A DNA stretch of 25,743 nt from an uncultured Erythrobacteraceae bacterium (GTDB lineage: Bacteria; Pseudomonadota; Alphaproteobacteria; Sphingomonadales; Sphingomonadaceae), in assembly GCA_946482075.1 (NCBI GenBank), contig CAMLQG010000042.1:1-25743 (forward strand). Direction: 5' to 3'. Each line of letters starts with the position of its first letter. The first letter of the stretch is position 1. Made by a program: the position numbers and the translations under genes. Of this stretch, positions 1 to 8,447 are shown piece by piece. The notes under the pieces were generated by a model. The model saw only the letters and a program-made list of their open reading frames with translations, was not told the DNA's origin and did not search any database.

Positions 1-1543
1 TGTGCGTCGCGAGGCGATCGAGGAAGAAGCGGTCGTGGCTGATGACCACGGCGCAGCCCGCGAAATTCTCGATCGCCTCTTCCAGCGCGCCCAGCGTTTC
101 GACGTCGAGGTCGTTGGTCGGTTCGTCGAGCAGCAGCACGTTGCCGCCGCGCTTCAGCATCTTGGCGATGTTCACGCGGTTGCGTTCGCCGCCCGACAGC
201 TTGCCGACATTCTTCTGCTGGTCCTGGCCCTTGAAGTTGAACGCGCCGACATAGGCGCGGGTCGACTGATCGTGGCCGTTGACCTTCATGTAATCGAGCC
301 CGTCGGAGATTTCCTCCCAGACGTTCTTGCTGTCGTCCAGATGGTCGCGGCTCTGGTCGACATAGCCGAGGCGCACGGTGGTGCCGATGTCGATCTCGCC
401 TTCATCCGGCGTTTCCTGACCGGTGATGATCTTGAACAGGGTGGACTTGCCCGCGCCGTTCGGCCCGATCACACCCACGATGCCGCCCGGCGGCAGCATG
501 AAGGAGAGGTTCTCGAACAGCAGCTTGTCGCCATAGGACTTGGTGAGGTTCTTGGCCTCGATCACCTTGCCGCCCAGACGCTCGGGCACCTGAATGACGA
601 TCTGCGCCTTGCCGGGGGTGCGGTTTTGCTGCTGTTCGACCAACTGGTCGAACTTGGCGATACGCGCCTTGGATTTGGTCTGGCGGCCCTTGGGGCCCTG
701 CCGAATCCATTCGAGCTCGTCCTTGATCGCCTTCTGGCGGCCGGATTCCTCGCGTTCCTCCTGCTCAAGGCGCTTGGCCTTCTTTTCCAGATAGGTCGAG
801 TAGTTGCCTTCGTAGGGAAAGTATTTCCCGCGATCGAGTTCGAGAATCCAGCCCACCACATTGTCGAGGAAGTAGCGGTCATGGGTGATCATCAGCACCG
901 CGCCGGCATATTCCTTGAGATGGTTTTCCAGCCATTCGACGCTTTCCGCATCGAGGTGGTTGGTGGGTTCGTCCAGCAGCAGGATGTCCGGCTTCTGGAG
1001 CAGCAGGCGGGTGAGTGCGATGCGGCGCTTCTCGCCGCCCGAGAGGTTCTCCACCGACCAGTCGCCCGGGGGGCAGCGCAGCGCTTCCATCGCGAGTTCG
1101 AGCTGGCTGTCGAGCGACCAGCCGTCAACGGCATCGATCTTCTCCTGCAGCTCGCCCATCTCGGTCATCAGCGCGTCGAAATCGGCGTCTTCCGGCGGAT
1201 CGGCCATCAGCATGCTGATCTCGTTGAAGCGATCTACCAGGTCGGCGGTTTCGCGCGCGCCGTCCTTGACGTTTTCGAGCACGGTCTTCTTCGGGTTGAG
1301 CTGGGGCTCCTGTTCCAGATAGCCGACCGTGATGTTCTCGCCCGGCCAGGCTTCGCCCGTAAAGTCGGTATCGACGCCGGCCATGATCTTGATCAGGGTG
1401 GACTTGCCCGCGCCGTTCGGGCCGACGATGCCGATCTTGGCGCCCTGGTAGAATTGCAGATTGATGTTGCTCAGCACCGGCTTCTGCGCACCGGGAAAAG
1501 ACTTCGTCATGCTCTTCATGACATATGCGTATTGGGCGGCCAT
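1..1543 (-). CDS. ettA: ABC-F translation factor EttA (3' end outside window)
   Basis: Energy-dependent translational throttle protein. ABC-F ATPases of this type bind the ribosomal E site and gate early elongation according to the ATP/ADP ratio; they are soluble, not transporters. The reading frame is open from an ATG at 1543 to the window edge and shows two ABC domains. The first has Walker [10 protein letters not shown] near residue 41, signature LSGGEKRR near 166 and Walker [12 protein letters not shown] near 190. The second has Walker A near 358, signature LSGGERNR near 448 and [11 protein letters not shown] near 468. A charged linker between them ([20 protein letters not shown] region) is the P-site tRNA interaction motif. 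About 514 residues are visible; the family is about 555, so only the C-terminal tail is missing. A Shine-Dalgarno-like GAAGGA lies 6-7 bases before the ATG. The family assignment is secure. Confidence 0.96.
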   Translation of the reverse strand, partial: MAAQYAYVMKSMTKSFPGAQKPVLSNINLQFYQGAKIGIVGPNGAGKSTLIKIMAGVDTDFTGEAWPGENITVGYLEQEPQLNPKKTVLENVKDGARETADLVDRFNEISMLMADPPEDADFDALMTEMGELQEKIDAVDGWSLDSQLELAMEALRCPPGDWSVENLSGGEKRRIALTRLLLQKPDILLLDEPTNHLDAESVEWLENHLKEYAGAVLMITHDRYFLDNVVGWILELDRGKYFPYEGNYSTYLEKKAKRLEQEEREESGRQKAIKDELEWIRQGPKGRQTKSKARIAKFDQLVEQQQNRTPGKAQIVIQVPERLGGKVIEAKNLTKSYGDKLLFENLSFMLPPGGIVGVIGPNGAGKSTLFKIITGQETPDEGEIDIGTTVRLGYVDQSRDHLDDSKNVWEEISDGLDYMKVNGHDQSTRAYVGAFNFKGQDQQKNVGKLSGGERNRVNIAKMLKRGGNVLLLDEPTNDLDVETLGALEEAIENFAGCAVVISHDRFFLDRLATH

Positions 1544-1673
1544 CAGTCGTCCTTCGGGGATGATCGGAATTGGGTCTGGAGTTTGGCGGCCATGTAGCGA
1601 TGGCGGGACAAATCGGCAAGCGTGGCCGCGGGCAAGGCGGTTTAGTTGATGAAAACACGGGCGCGAACAACCC

Positions 1674-1692
1674 TGACGGATATAGTCCGTCA
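1674..1692. promoter_or_regulatory. Perfect palindrome in the ettA / luciferase-like intergenic region
   Basis: TGACGGA and TCCGTCA form perfect 7-bp arms around TATAG, a 19-bp dyad. It lies in the 245-bp divergent gap between ettA and the luciferase-like gene, 97 bases before the latter's ATG. Size and symmetry resemble a TetR- or MarR-type operator, but no cognate regulator is adjacent. An operator role is inference. Nothing else in this gap is recognisable. Confidence 0.4.
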
Positions 1693-1788
1693 ATCATCCC
1701 CATATCGGTGCGCCAGGATGGATTGATGCCCGCTGTTCCTGTGGGTTACTCAGGAATGCGAGAACAGCTCGATCGCGAGGATACGCCC

Positions 1789-2742
1789 ATGCATATCGGC
1801 CTCAGCCGCCCGCCCACGCCGCCGCATCCGATTCCGGACGTGGACGGCGCGTTCGTCGCCCGTGCGGCGGAGGAGTGCGGCTTCGAGTCGATCTTCTATG
1901 GCGAGCATCCGATCACCCCGGTGGGGGATCCGGGGCAGAGCGTGCACAGCCATGGGGTGCCGTTCTTCCAGGACACGCTGGTGATGCTGGCGCGCGCTTC
2001 CGCCGTCACCAGCCGGATCAGGCTGGGCGCAGGCGTGTTCCTGATCCCGATCCATCAGCCGGTCATGTTCGCGAAACATCTTGCCTCGCTCGATTTCTAC
2101 AGCGCCGGGCGCCTGATTATCGGCGCGGGCGTGGGCTGGAGCCGGGTCGAGATCGAAGTGATGGGCGGCAATTTCGATCGCCGCTGGGCGCAGACGCGTG
2201 AAGCGATCGAAGTGATGCAGCGCCTCTGGACGGACGATGTGGCGGAATATCACGGCGAGTTCTTCGATGTGCCGCCGGTCACGCTTTATCCCAAGCCCGC
2301 GAGCAAGCCCTGGCCGCCTTTCCTCCTGCCGGGGCCGCAGATGAAAGCGATGATCTCGGGCGAGGAGGGCGGGGAAGTGCTCGACAGCGAACCCTACCTC
2401 ACCGCCTTCCGCCGCATCGTGCGCTATGCCGATGGCTGGCTGCCCGCGCGCATGGGCACGGCCGCAATGAACAGCGGGCCGCCAGTGATTGCGGAAGGCC
2501 GGCGGATATTGAAGCGCCTGTGCGAAGAGGCCGGTCGCGATCCCGCGGAATTGCAGACCACCGTGCTGCTGCGCACGCAGATCCACGATGGGGACATGAA
2601 CTGGCCGGAACTGGTCAGCCGGGATGTGCTGAAACGCTACGAGGATATCGGCGTGGAACGGGTAATCGTGACCATCCCGACGCTGACGGACGAGGACCAG
2701 GCGAGAGGCGTGATCGAGCGAATGGCGAGGGAGTTGCTGTAA
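1789..2742 (+). CDS. Luciferase-like (LLM) flavin/F420-dependent oxidoreductase
   Basis: A 317-residue protein of the bacterial luciferase-like monooxygenase superfamily, a TIM-barrel fold using reduced FMN or F420; the substrate cannot be told from sequence. Family features are the start MHIGLSRPP, the FESIFYGEHP segment after strand 2, TSRIRLGAGVFLIPIHQPV, and LASLDFYSAGRLIIGAGVGW, which is the classic LLM signature. The EVMQRLW / GEFFDVPPV segment follows near residue 150, and the C-terminal half has the usual RYADGWLP motif. It most resembles the F420-type subgroup with a split barrel C-terminus. The frame stays open far upstream of 1789, but the ATG at 1789 matches the usual family N-terminus and has GAGG 8 bases before it. 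It stands alone, divergent from ettA, with degraded repeats downstream. Confidence 0.85.
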   Translation: MHIGLSRPPTPPHPIPDVDGAFVARAAEECGFESIFYGEHPITPVGDPGQSVHSHGVPFFQDTLVMLARASAVTSRIRLGAGVFLIPIHQPVMFAKHLASLDFYSAGRLIIGAGVGWSRVEIEVMGGNFDRRWAQTREAIEVMQRLWTDDVAEYHGEFFDVPPVTLYPKPASKPWPPFLLPGPQMKAMISGEEGGEVLDSEPYLTAFRRIVRYADGWLPARMGTAAMNSGPPVIAEGRRILKRLCEEAGRDPAELQTTVLLRTQIHDGDMNWPELVSRDVLKRYEDIGVERVIVTIPTLTDEDQARGVIERMARELL

Positions 2743-2758
2743 GCCCGGGACCCCGAAC

Positions 2759-2847
2759 CCGTTCGTGCTGAGCTTGTCGAAGCACGGCTTTTCTCTTCTG
2801 GCAGGAAAGAACCGAAGAACGGTCCTTCAATGAGCTCAGGACGAAGG
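2759..2847. repeat. Dispersed inverted repeat, family A, copy 1 (degraded)
   Basis: The left arm at 2759-2783 reads CCGTTCGTGCTGAGCTTGTC followed by GAAGC. The right arm at 2821-2847 is a decayed inverse, with GAGCTCAGGACGAA the best-preserved part. It fills the gap between the converging luciferase-like gene and smc. The same arm occurs at 19331 and 22522. Repeats of this kind are common between genes in Sphingomonadales and look like REP-type doublets. It may act as a bidirectional transcript end here, but that is inference. Confidence 0.8.
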
Positions 2848-2868
2848 AAGTGAGGACACCACGCGTCC

Positions 2869-5800
2869 TCACTCCGCCGCGAGCAATTGCTCCGCGCCGC
2901 CGAGGTCCACGCTGACCAGGCGCGAGACGCCGCGTTCCACCATCGTCACGCCGAACAGGCGATGCATCCGGCTCATCGTCACGGCGTTATGGGTCACGAT
3001 CAGATACCGTGTGTCGGTTTCCGTCACCATCTGGTCGAGCAGATCGCAAAAGCGATCGATATTCGCATCGTCCAGCGGCGCGTCGACTTCGTCCAGCACG
3101 CAGATGGGGGCGGGATTGGTGAGAAACAGCGCGAAGATCAGCGCCACTGCGGTCAGCGCCTGTTCGCCACCCGACAGCAGCGAGAGCGATTGCAGCCGCT
3201 TGCCCGGCGGCTGGGCGTAGATCTCCAGCCCCGCTTCCAACGGATCGTCGCTGTCGATCAGCGCGAGATGCGCCTGGCCGCCTTCGAACAGGCGGGTGAA
3301 CAGGCGGCGGAAATGAGCGTCGACCTGCTCGAACGCGGCGCGCAGCCGTTCACGGCCTTCGCGATTGAGATTGCCGATCGACCCGCGCAGGCGGTGGACT
3401 GCCTCGGTCAGTTCGGCCTGTTCGGCGACATTCTCGCCATGGGTGCGTTCGAGCTCGACGAGTTCGTCCGCCGCCACGAGATTGACCGGCCCGATCCGCT
3501 CGCGCTCGCTCACCAGACGGTCCATCGCTTCGGATTCCATCCCCGCGCCCGCTATGTCGGCGGGCTCGAAGCCGAAGCGGCTGGCGAGCATCGGCGGCGG
3601 GCACTGGAAGCGCTCGCCCGAGATACGCCCCATCTCGGCGCGGCGGCCTTCCTCGTTCTCGGCGCGCGCAGCCGCGCCCGCGCGAGTCTCGCGGGCGGAA
3701 GCCAGCGCTTCGGTGGCTTCGGCCAAAGTACGATCGGCGAGCGCTGCCGCATCGCTCGCCTCCGCCACCGCCGCTTCGGCTTCGGCGAGTTCGCGGCCCA
3801 GCCGCTCGCGCACTGCTTCGCCATCCTCGATCTCGCGCATCAGCGAAGCGGGTCTGGCGGCGATCACCGCGCGCTCTTGCTCGATATCCCCGAAACGGCG
3901 GCCCATTTCGGACAGGCGGCCGGCGGCATCGCCCGCGCGGGCCCGCCAGCTTGCCATGTCGGAACGCTGGGCGGAGGCGCGTTCGCGCGAAACGGCGAGG
4001 CCTTGCTCATGGGCGGCTAGTTCCGCCATCGCGGCCTGCAGCGCGGCGCGGGCGGCTTCGTGCCGGGCCTGCGCCGCATCGAGCACCGCGCGGCCGCTTT
4101 CCGGGTCGGGCAGGGCGGCGCGCTTCGCCTGCGCGGCGGAGATTTCGCCGCGCGCCTGTTCGAACTGGGCGGCAAGATCGGCGCGCGCGGCGTCCAGTTC
4201 CTCAAGTCGGCCGGCGAGCCGATCGCGCGCGGCTTCGGCCTGGTCGAGCGCGCGCAGGCTTGCGCGCTCTTCCTCCATCGCGCTTGCAATAGCGCGCTCG
4301 GCCGCGATCAGGTTGCGCTGTAATTCGCCGAGCTGCTCCGCGGCTTGCCCATGCGCGGCTTCCGCCGTCGCCAGCGCGCTGCGCCGCGCCGGGAGTTCCG
4401 CATCGAGATCGGCGAAGCGGTTCCCCGCTTCCAGCCGGGCGGCTTCGGCCGAACCTTCGCCGCGCGCGACGAAACCGTCCCAGCGGCGCAATGCGCCATC
4501 CTTGGTCACCAGCCATTCGCCGACGCCGAGTGTGCGGCCATCATCGTGCTCGACGACATGGACCAGCGCAAGACGGGCGGCGAGCTCCGGCGGGCAATCG
4601 GGCACATGGGCAGCGAGATTGTCTGCGACGGGAGCGGGGGCGGGAGCGCCCGCCCAGAAACGGCCGTCCGATCCATCCTGCGGCTGGCCGAGCAGCGCTT
4701 TGGCATCGCGTCCGAGCACGGCGGCGATCGCGCGTTCATAGCCGGGCGCGGCGCGCAGCCTGTCGAGCGCGACAGGCAGGCCGTGCTTGTTGGCGGCCTG
4801 CTTCGCGCGGGCTTCCCGGTCGCGCAGGAGCGCGGCATGTTCGCGTTCGATCCCGGCGAGTTCCGCCTTGGCCGCCGCCATCTCGCTTGCTGCCTCGTCA
4901 CGCCGCGCGGCCAGACTTTCCTTGCGCTCCTGCCCTGCCGCGAGTTCCCGGCGGAGTTCCTCGAGCTTCGCAGCGCAGCTTTCCGTCCGCTCCTTCGCGG
5001 CGCCGATCGCCGCCTGCGGATCGCCCTGCGCATTCAGCGCCGCGCGCGCATCCTCCTGCCGCCGCGCTTCGCTTTCCAGCCGGGCGAGCCGCGCCTCGGC
5101 CTGTGCGATCTCGGCTTGCACGACGCGCCATTCCGCTTCGACACCTGCATGATCGGCGGTCGCCTTGGCAAGTGCGAGTTCCGCCGCCCGCCCGTTGCGA
5201 TCGGCATCCTCGGACTTCGCGGCAAGCGCCGGGCCGTGCTTCTCGCGTTCGGCCAGCAGCTGTTCCGTACCGGCGAGCTCGTCCTGCAGCCGCTTCATCG
5301 CGTCGGCAGCGTCTCGCGTCATCCGATCGGCTTCGTTGCGATCTTCCTCCAGCCGGGCCTTCTGACGGTCGAGATCGGCGAGGCGCTGCTCGGCCGCATC
5401 GAGCTGGCTGGACAGCGTGGCCATGCGGTGGCCATGGGCATTGGCATCGTCGCGCCGGTCGGCCAAAGTGTCGCGCGCCTGGGCCAACGCTTCGGCGCTT
5501 GCGGCTTGGGCCTTCTGCACTTCGCCTGCCGCCTGCTGGGCCTGGACTACGCGATCGTCGGCCGCCTTCGCTTCGGCCCGCGCCGCTTCGGCCGCTTCGG
5601 CCGCATCGCGCCAGCGCGCGAAGACGAGGCGAGCTTCCGCGCTCTGGATCTTGTCCGACAGGGCCTTGTAGCGTTCCGCCTGCCTTGCTTGGCGGCGCAG
5701 CGAGCCGATCTGCGTGTCGAGCCCCGCCATGAGGTCTTCCAGCCGGGCGAGATTGGCTTCCGTCTGGCGCAACTTGCCTTCCGCATCGCGCCGGCGGACG

Positions 5801-6294
5801 TGGAGCCCCGCGATGCCGGCGGCCTCTTCCAGCATCTGGCGGCGTTCGGCTGGCTTGGCGGCAATTACCGCGGCAATCCGGCCTTGGCTGACGAGGGCGG
5901 GGGAATGCGCGCCGGTGGCGGCGTCTGCAAAGACGAGCGCCACATCCTTCGCGCGCACGTCGCGCCCGTTCACGCGATAGGCGGAGCCCGCCCCGCGTTC
6001 GATCCGGCGAGTGACTTCGAGTTCTTCGCGGTCGTCCGTTTCGGCTTGGAGGACGACTTCGGCGAAATCGCGCGGCGGGCGCTGCGCGGTGCCTGCGAAA
6101 ATCACGTCTTCCATTCCGCCGCCCCGCATCGACTTGGCGGAATTCTCCCCCATCACCCAGCGGATGGCTTCGAGCAAATTGGACTTGCCGCACCCATTCG
6201 GCCCGACGACGCCGGTAAGCCCCGGCTCGATACGGAGTTCGGCGGGCTCGACGAAGCTCTTGAAGCCGCTGAGCTTCAGCTTCCTGAACCGCAT
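2869..6294 (-). CDS. smc: Chromosome segregation ATPase SMC
   Basis: Structural maintenance of chromosomes protein; dimers with ScpA/ScpB load near parS and align the chromosome arms. At 1141 residues it is a normal bacterial SMC. The N-terminal head has Walker A GPNGCGKSN at 31-39. A long Ala/Glu/Arg-rich coiled coil runs to about residue 500. The hinge spans about 500-620 and carries a Pro/Ala-rich stretch (GAPAPAPVADNL). A second coiled coil follows, then the C-terminal head with LSGGEQ at 1040 and Walker B ICVLDEVDAPLDD near 1064. The ATG at 6294 gives the standard MRFRKLKLSGFKSF start. It is the last gene of the dciA-dsbA-dsbA-smc run, 38 bases after the lipoprotein gene. The very long open frames on the opposite strand reflect GC-rich codon use, not genes. 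Confidence 0.98.
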   Translation of the reverse strand: MRFRKLKLSGFKSFVEPAELRIEPGLTGVVGPNGCGKSNLLEAIRWVMGENSAKSMRGGGMEDVIFAGTAQRPPRDFAEVVLQAETDDREELEVTRRIERGAGSAYRVNGRDVRAKDVALVFADAATGAHSPALVSQGRIAAVIAAKPAERRQMLEEAAGIAGLHVRRRDAEGKLRQTEANLARLEDLMAGLDTQIGSLRRQARQAERYKALSDKIQSAEARLVFARWRDAAEAAEAARAEAKAADDRVVQAQQAAGEVQKAQAASAEALAQARDTLADRRDDANAHGHRMATLSSQLDAAEQRLADLDRQKARLEEDRNEADRMTRDAADAMKRLQDELAGTEQLLAEREKHGPALAAKSEDADRNGRAAELALAKATADHAGVEAEWRVVQAEIAQAEARLARLESEARRQEDARAALNAQGDPQAAIGAAKERTESCAAKLEELRRELAAGQERKESLAARRDEAASEMAAAKAELAGIEREHAALLRDREARAKQAANKHGLPVALDRLRAAPGYERAIAAVLGRDAKALLGQPQDGSDGRFWAGAPAPAPVADNLAAHVPDCPPELAARLALVHVVEHDDGRTLGVGEWLVTKDGALRRWDGFVARGEGSAEAARLEAGNRFADLDAELPARRSALATAEAAHGQAAEQLGELQRNLIAAERAIASAMEEERASLRALDQAEAARDRLAGRLEELDAARADLAAQFEQARGEISAAQAKRAALPDPESGRAVLDAAQARHEAARAALQAAMAELAAHEQGLAVSRERASAQRSDMASWRARAGDAAGRLSEMGRRFGDIEQERAVIAARPASLMREIEDGEAVRERLGRELAEAEAAVAEASDAAALADRTLAEATEALASARETRAGAAARAENEEGRRAEMGRISGERFQCPPPMLASRFGFEPADIAGAGMESEAMDRLVSERERIGPVNLVAADELVELERTHGENVAEQAELTEAVHRLRGSIGNLNREGRERLRAAFEQVDAHFRRLFTRLFEGGQAHLALIDSDDPLEAGLEIYAQPPGKRLQSLSLLSGGEQALTAVALIFALFLTNPAPICVLDEVDAPLDDANIDRFCDLLDQMVTETDTRYLIVTHNAVTMSRMHRLFGVTMVERGVSRLVSVDLGGAEQLLAAE

Positions 6295-6332
6295 CGCCGC
6301 CCCCGGCCCGCGTTAGAAGGAGGCGAGGCGGA

Positions 6333-7085
6333 TCAGCGCGCCCCGGCCTTCTGGAGGATGGGTTCCAGCTCGTCCCAGCTCTTGGTGTCGAGCTGCTGCC
6401 CGTTGAGGATGAAAGTGGGCGTGCCGTTGATGTTCAGCTCTTTCGACTGGGTGTCGGAGCGGTTGACGATGTCTTCCGCCACGCCGGGCTTGGCGAGGCA
6501 CTGGGCGATCTGGTCATGGCTGAGGCCGCGCGCGGCGAAGAAGTCCGCCAGTCCGGTGGCATCCGCAATGGCGACATAGCGCTTGGCCTGGTCGGCATTC
6601 TTCATCGCCGCGTCCACCTTCGCGCCGTTCTTCTGCGCTTTCTCGTAGATCGGCTGGAGATTGGTCCAGACCTGTTCGCTCAGCGGGTGGTAGCTTTCCG
6701 GCGTGCCACAGCGGACCAGCATGTTGAGCGTCAGATCGAGCCCGTCATGAATCTGGTTGCGCAGCTCGTAGCTGACGACACCGCTGTTGACGTATTTCTC
6801 GCGCAGGGGCGCTGCCGCCTCCTTGGCGAAATCGGCACAGTGCGGGCAGGTGAGCGAAGCATATTCGACGAGCTTCAGCTTCGCTTCGGGATTGCCCAGC
6901 TGATAACCGCCTTCCGGGGTGATCGTAACGACGTCTTCCCACTTCTTGCCTTCGGGCGGCGCGACCTTGGCGACCGCATCGCCTTCCAGAGCGCCTTCGG
7001 CCTTGTCCCCGCCGGAGCAGGCGGCCAGCGCAAGGCCGATGGAAGCGAAAAGCGTGACCAGCGAGGCACGGCGGAAAGGCATCAT
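6333..7085 (-). CDS. DsbA-family thiol:disulfide oxidoreductase, predicted lipoprotein
   Basis: A 250-residue periplasmic thioredoxin-fold protein. Starting at the ATG at 7085 (MMPFRRAS), a hydrophobic segment ends in the lipobox LAAC with Cys23 as the lipidation site, followed by a flexible SGGDKAEG linker. The DsbA_4-type domain has the active site C80-P-H-C83 in the context YASLTCPHCADF and the cis-proline loop GTPTF near 221. CPHC is the oxidising DsbA-type motif. It probably oxidises or isomerises thiols in exported proteins while anchored to a membrane. The frame extends 27 codons upstream, but those residues would precede the signal peptide, so 7085 is preferred. It lies between a paralogue and smc. 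Its partner (DsbB or VKOR) is not in the window. Confidence 0.92.
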   Translation of the reverse strand: MMPFRRASLVTLFASIGLALAACSGGDKAEGALEGDAVAKVAPPEGKKWEDVVTITPEGGYQLGNPEAKLKLVEYASLTCPHCADFAKEAAAPLREKYVNSGVVSYELRNQIHDGLDLTLNMLVRCGTPESYHPLSEQVWTNLQPIYEKAQKNGAKVDAAMKNADQAKRYVAIADATGLADFFAARGLSHDQIAQCLAKPGVAEDIVNRSDTQSKELNINGTPTFILNGQQLDTKSWDELEPILQKAGAR

Positions 7086-7192
7086 CAGTTGAATCCCGTT
7101 GTTCTTCGCAGGAAGGCTAGCGCAAGCGGAGCGGTCGGCAAAGCTGGAGGCCTGCGAAACAGCCACTTATTCCACAATTTGGCCCACAGCGA

Positions 7193-7885
7193 TCACATCC
7201 GGGCGGCGAGCTGGGGCCGCAGCTCGTCCCAGCTATGCGTACCGGCGAGCAGCGCGCCGTCCAAGACGAAGCTGGGCGTCGATTCGACTTCGAACTCCTT
7301 GGCACCGGCTTCGCTCAGCTCGGCCAGGCGCTTCGCCTTCTTGTCGTCAGCGAGGCAGGTATCGAGCGCGATCCGTTCATAGCCCCGCCCTGCCATGATC
7401 GCGTAGAAGCCGAAATCGGTCGCGATCGCGCGCCGACGGGCCGCGGGCGTGCCGCTCTCCCAGCGCTTCTGCATGGCAGGGCCGGCCTTTTGCAGCGTGG
7501 CGATCCATTTGGACTGGCTGCGCAGGATGGCGTTGTGGTTGAGGAAGAACTTACCCTTGGGGCCACAGGTGGTCATCATCAGCGCGGTCAGATCGATCAC
7601 GTTGCGCAGCAACGGGCGCACTTCCACCGACATCTTGCCCGGCGCGACATAGCCCACGCGGATCGCGTCCTCCGCTTCGGTATGGAAATGGGCACAATGC
7701 GGGCAGGTATAGCTGATGAATTCGATCAGCTTCACCTTGGCGTCCGGATTGCCCAGGCGATAGCCGGTGGCGGTCTGGCCGACCGTGTTGTTCCAGTTGG
7801 GTGCGGGGGCTGCCGCCACCAGCAGCATTGCGCCGGCCACGGCTGCGATCCGGCTGAACAGGCGCCCGAAGGTCAATCCAGTCAT
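7193..7885 (-). CDS. DsbA-family thiol:disulfide oxidoreductase, secreted
   Basis: A 230-residue paralogue of the neighbouring lipoprotein. Residues 1-26 form a Sec signal peptide (RIAAVAGAMLLVAAAPA) with likely cleavage after APA. The active site is C61-P-H-C64 in ISYTCPHCAHFH and the cis-proline loop is STPSF near 202. Both copies share the GYRLGNPDAKVKLIEF / GYQLGNPEAKLKLVEY block, which shows they are duplicates. The start ATG at 7885 overlaps the TGA of dciA as TGATG; a GTG one codon earlier would also work. Unlike its neighbour it has no lipobox, so one protein is predicted soluble in the periplasm and the other membrane anchored. The physiological substrate is unknown. Confidence 0.92.
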   Translation of the reverse strand: MTGLTFGRLFSRIAAVAGAMLLVAAAPAPNWNNTVGQTATGYRLGNPDAKVKLIEFISYTCPHCAHFHTEAEDAIRVGYVAPGKMSVEVRPLLRNVIDLTALMMTTCGPKGKFFLNHNAILRSQSKWIATLQKAGPAMQKRWESGTPAARRRAIATDFGFYAIMAGRGYERIALDTCLADDKKAKRLAELSEAGAKEFEVESTPSFVLDGALLAGTHSWDELRPQLAARM

Positions 7886-8433
7886 CACTCTTCTTCCCCC
7901 TCTTTGTCGCCCAGGCTGCGGGCGAGGGATTCCAGGACCTTGCGCAGTTCCGGATCGCCGATGTCGCGCAGGCTGTCGCCGAGTTCGATCGGCACCGGGC
8001 GCAGCGACGGCGGGCTTACTGGCCGCACCTCATCACGCGGCGGCTTAACCTCGCCTTGCCGGAGCTTGACCTTCACCACTGCCTTGTAGCCGAAGAAACG
8101 GTTCACCCGCTCGATGATCTCGGGAATCACATGCTGGATCAGCGGCGCATGGGCTGGCTGCACCACCAGCTGGAGGATGCCTTCGCTCTTCTCGCCGGGC
8201 GGGAAGCGGATCGCCTCGGGCATGCAGGCGCGGGCATGGGCTTCGCCCACGATTTCGGACCAGCGGGTGACCACGCTCGATTGCACGAAGCCGAAGCGGC
8301 GGAACGCGGTGCGGCCGATCTGCGGCGTCAGGTCGCCGATCGCGCGCGCCGCCCCGCCGCGCGGCCGTTCATAAGCGCGCGCCTGCTTTTGCTTCTTCTG
8401 GTCGCGGTCCCGTTCCATTGCGGAGAACGCCAT
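7885..8433 (-). CDS. dciA: DciA-family (DUF721) replicative helicase operator
   Basis: A protein of about 182 residues with a central DUF721/DciA domain: RFGFVQSSVVTRWSEIVG, then LQLVVQPAHAPLIQHVIPEIIERVNRFFGYKAVVKVKL. This is the KH-like fold that binds DnaB and helps load the replicative helicase in bacteria lacking DnaC/DnaI. A basic N-terminus (RDRDQKKQKQARAYERPRGG) and a charged, probably disordered C-terminus flank it. Start choice is uncertain: ATG at 8433 (MAFSAMERD) or ATG at 8418 (MERDRD) both work, and neither has a clear Shine-Dalgarno. Longer versions would run into the divergent mutY. The stop overlaps the start of the downstream dsbA-like gene, which suggests translational coupling. 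Confidence 0.85.
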   Translation of the reverse strand: MAFSAMERDRDQKKQKQARAYERPRGGAARAIGDLTPQIGRTAFRRFGFVQSSVVTRWSEIVGEAHARACMPEAIRFPPGEKSEGILQLVVQPAHAPLIQHVIPEIIERVNRFFGYKAVVKVKLRQGEVKPPRDEVRPVSPPSLRPVPIELGDSLRDIGDPELRKVLESLARSLGDKEGEEE

Positions 8434-8447
8434 GCCATAGGCTGCGC

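Noticed and set aside
2..1597. A 531-codon open frame on the plus strand opposite ettA
   Set aside because: The minus strand encodes an intact ABC-F protein with all motifs; the opposite frame has no recognisable domain.
4345..6579. A 744-codon open frame on the plus strand across smc, and others at 2887-4020 and 3365-4741
   Set aside because: They are antisense to an intact smc, are Ala/Arg/Gly-rich without domains, and follow from GC-rich third positions of the real gene.
6333..7885. One of the two neighbouring dsbA-like genes being a pseudogene
   Set aside because: Both have intact export signals, CPHC active sites and cis-proline loops at full length.
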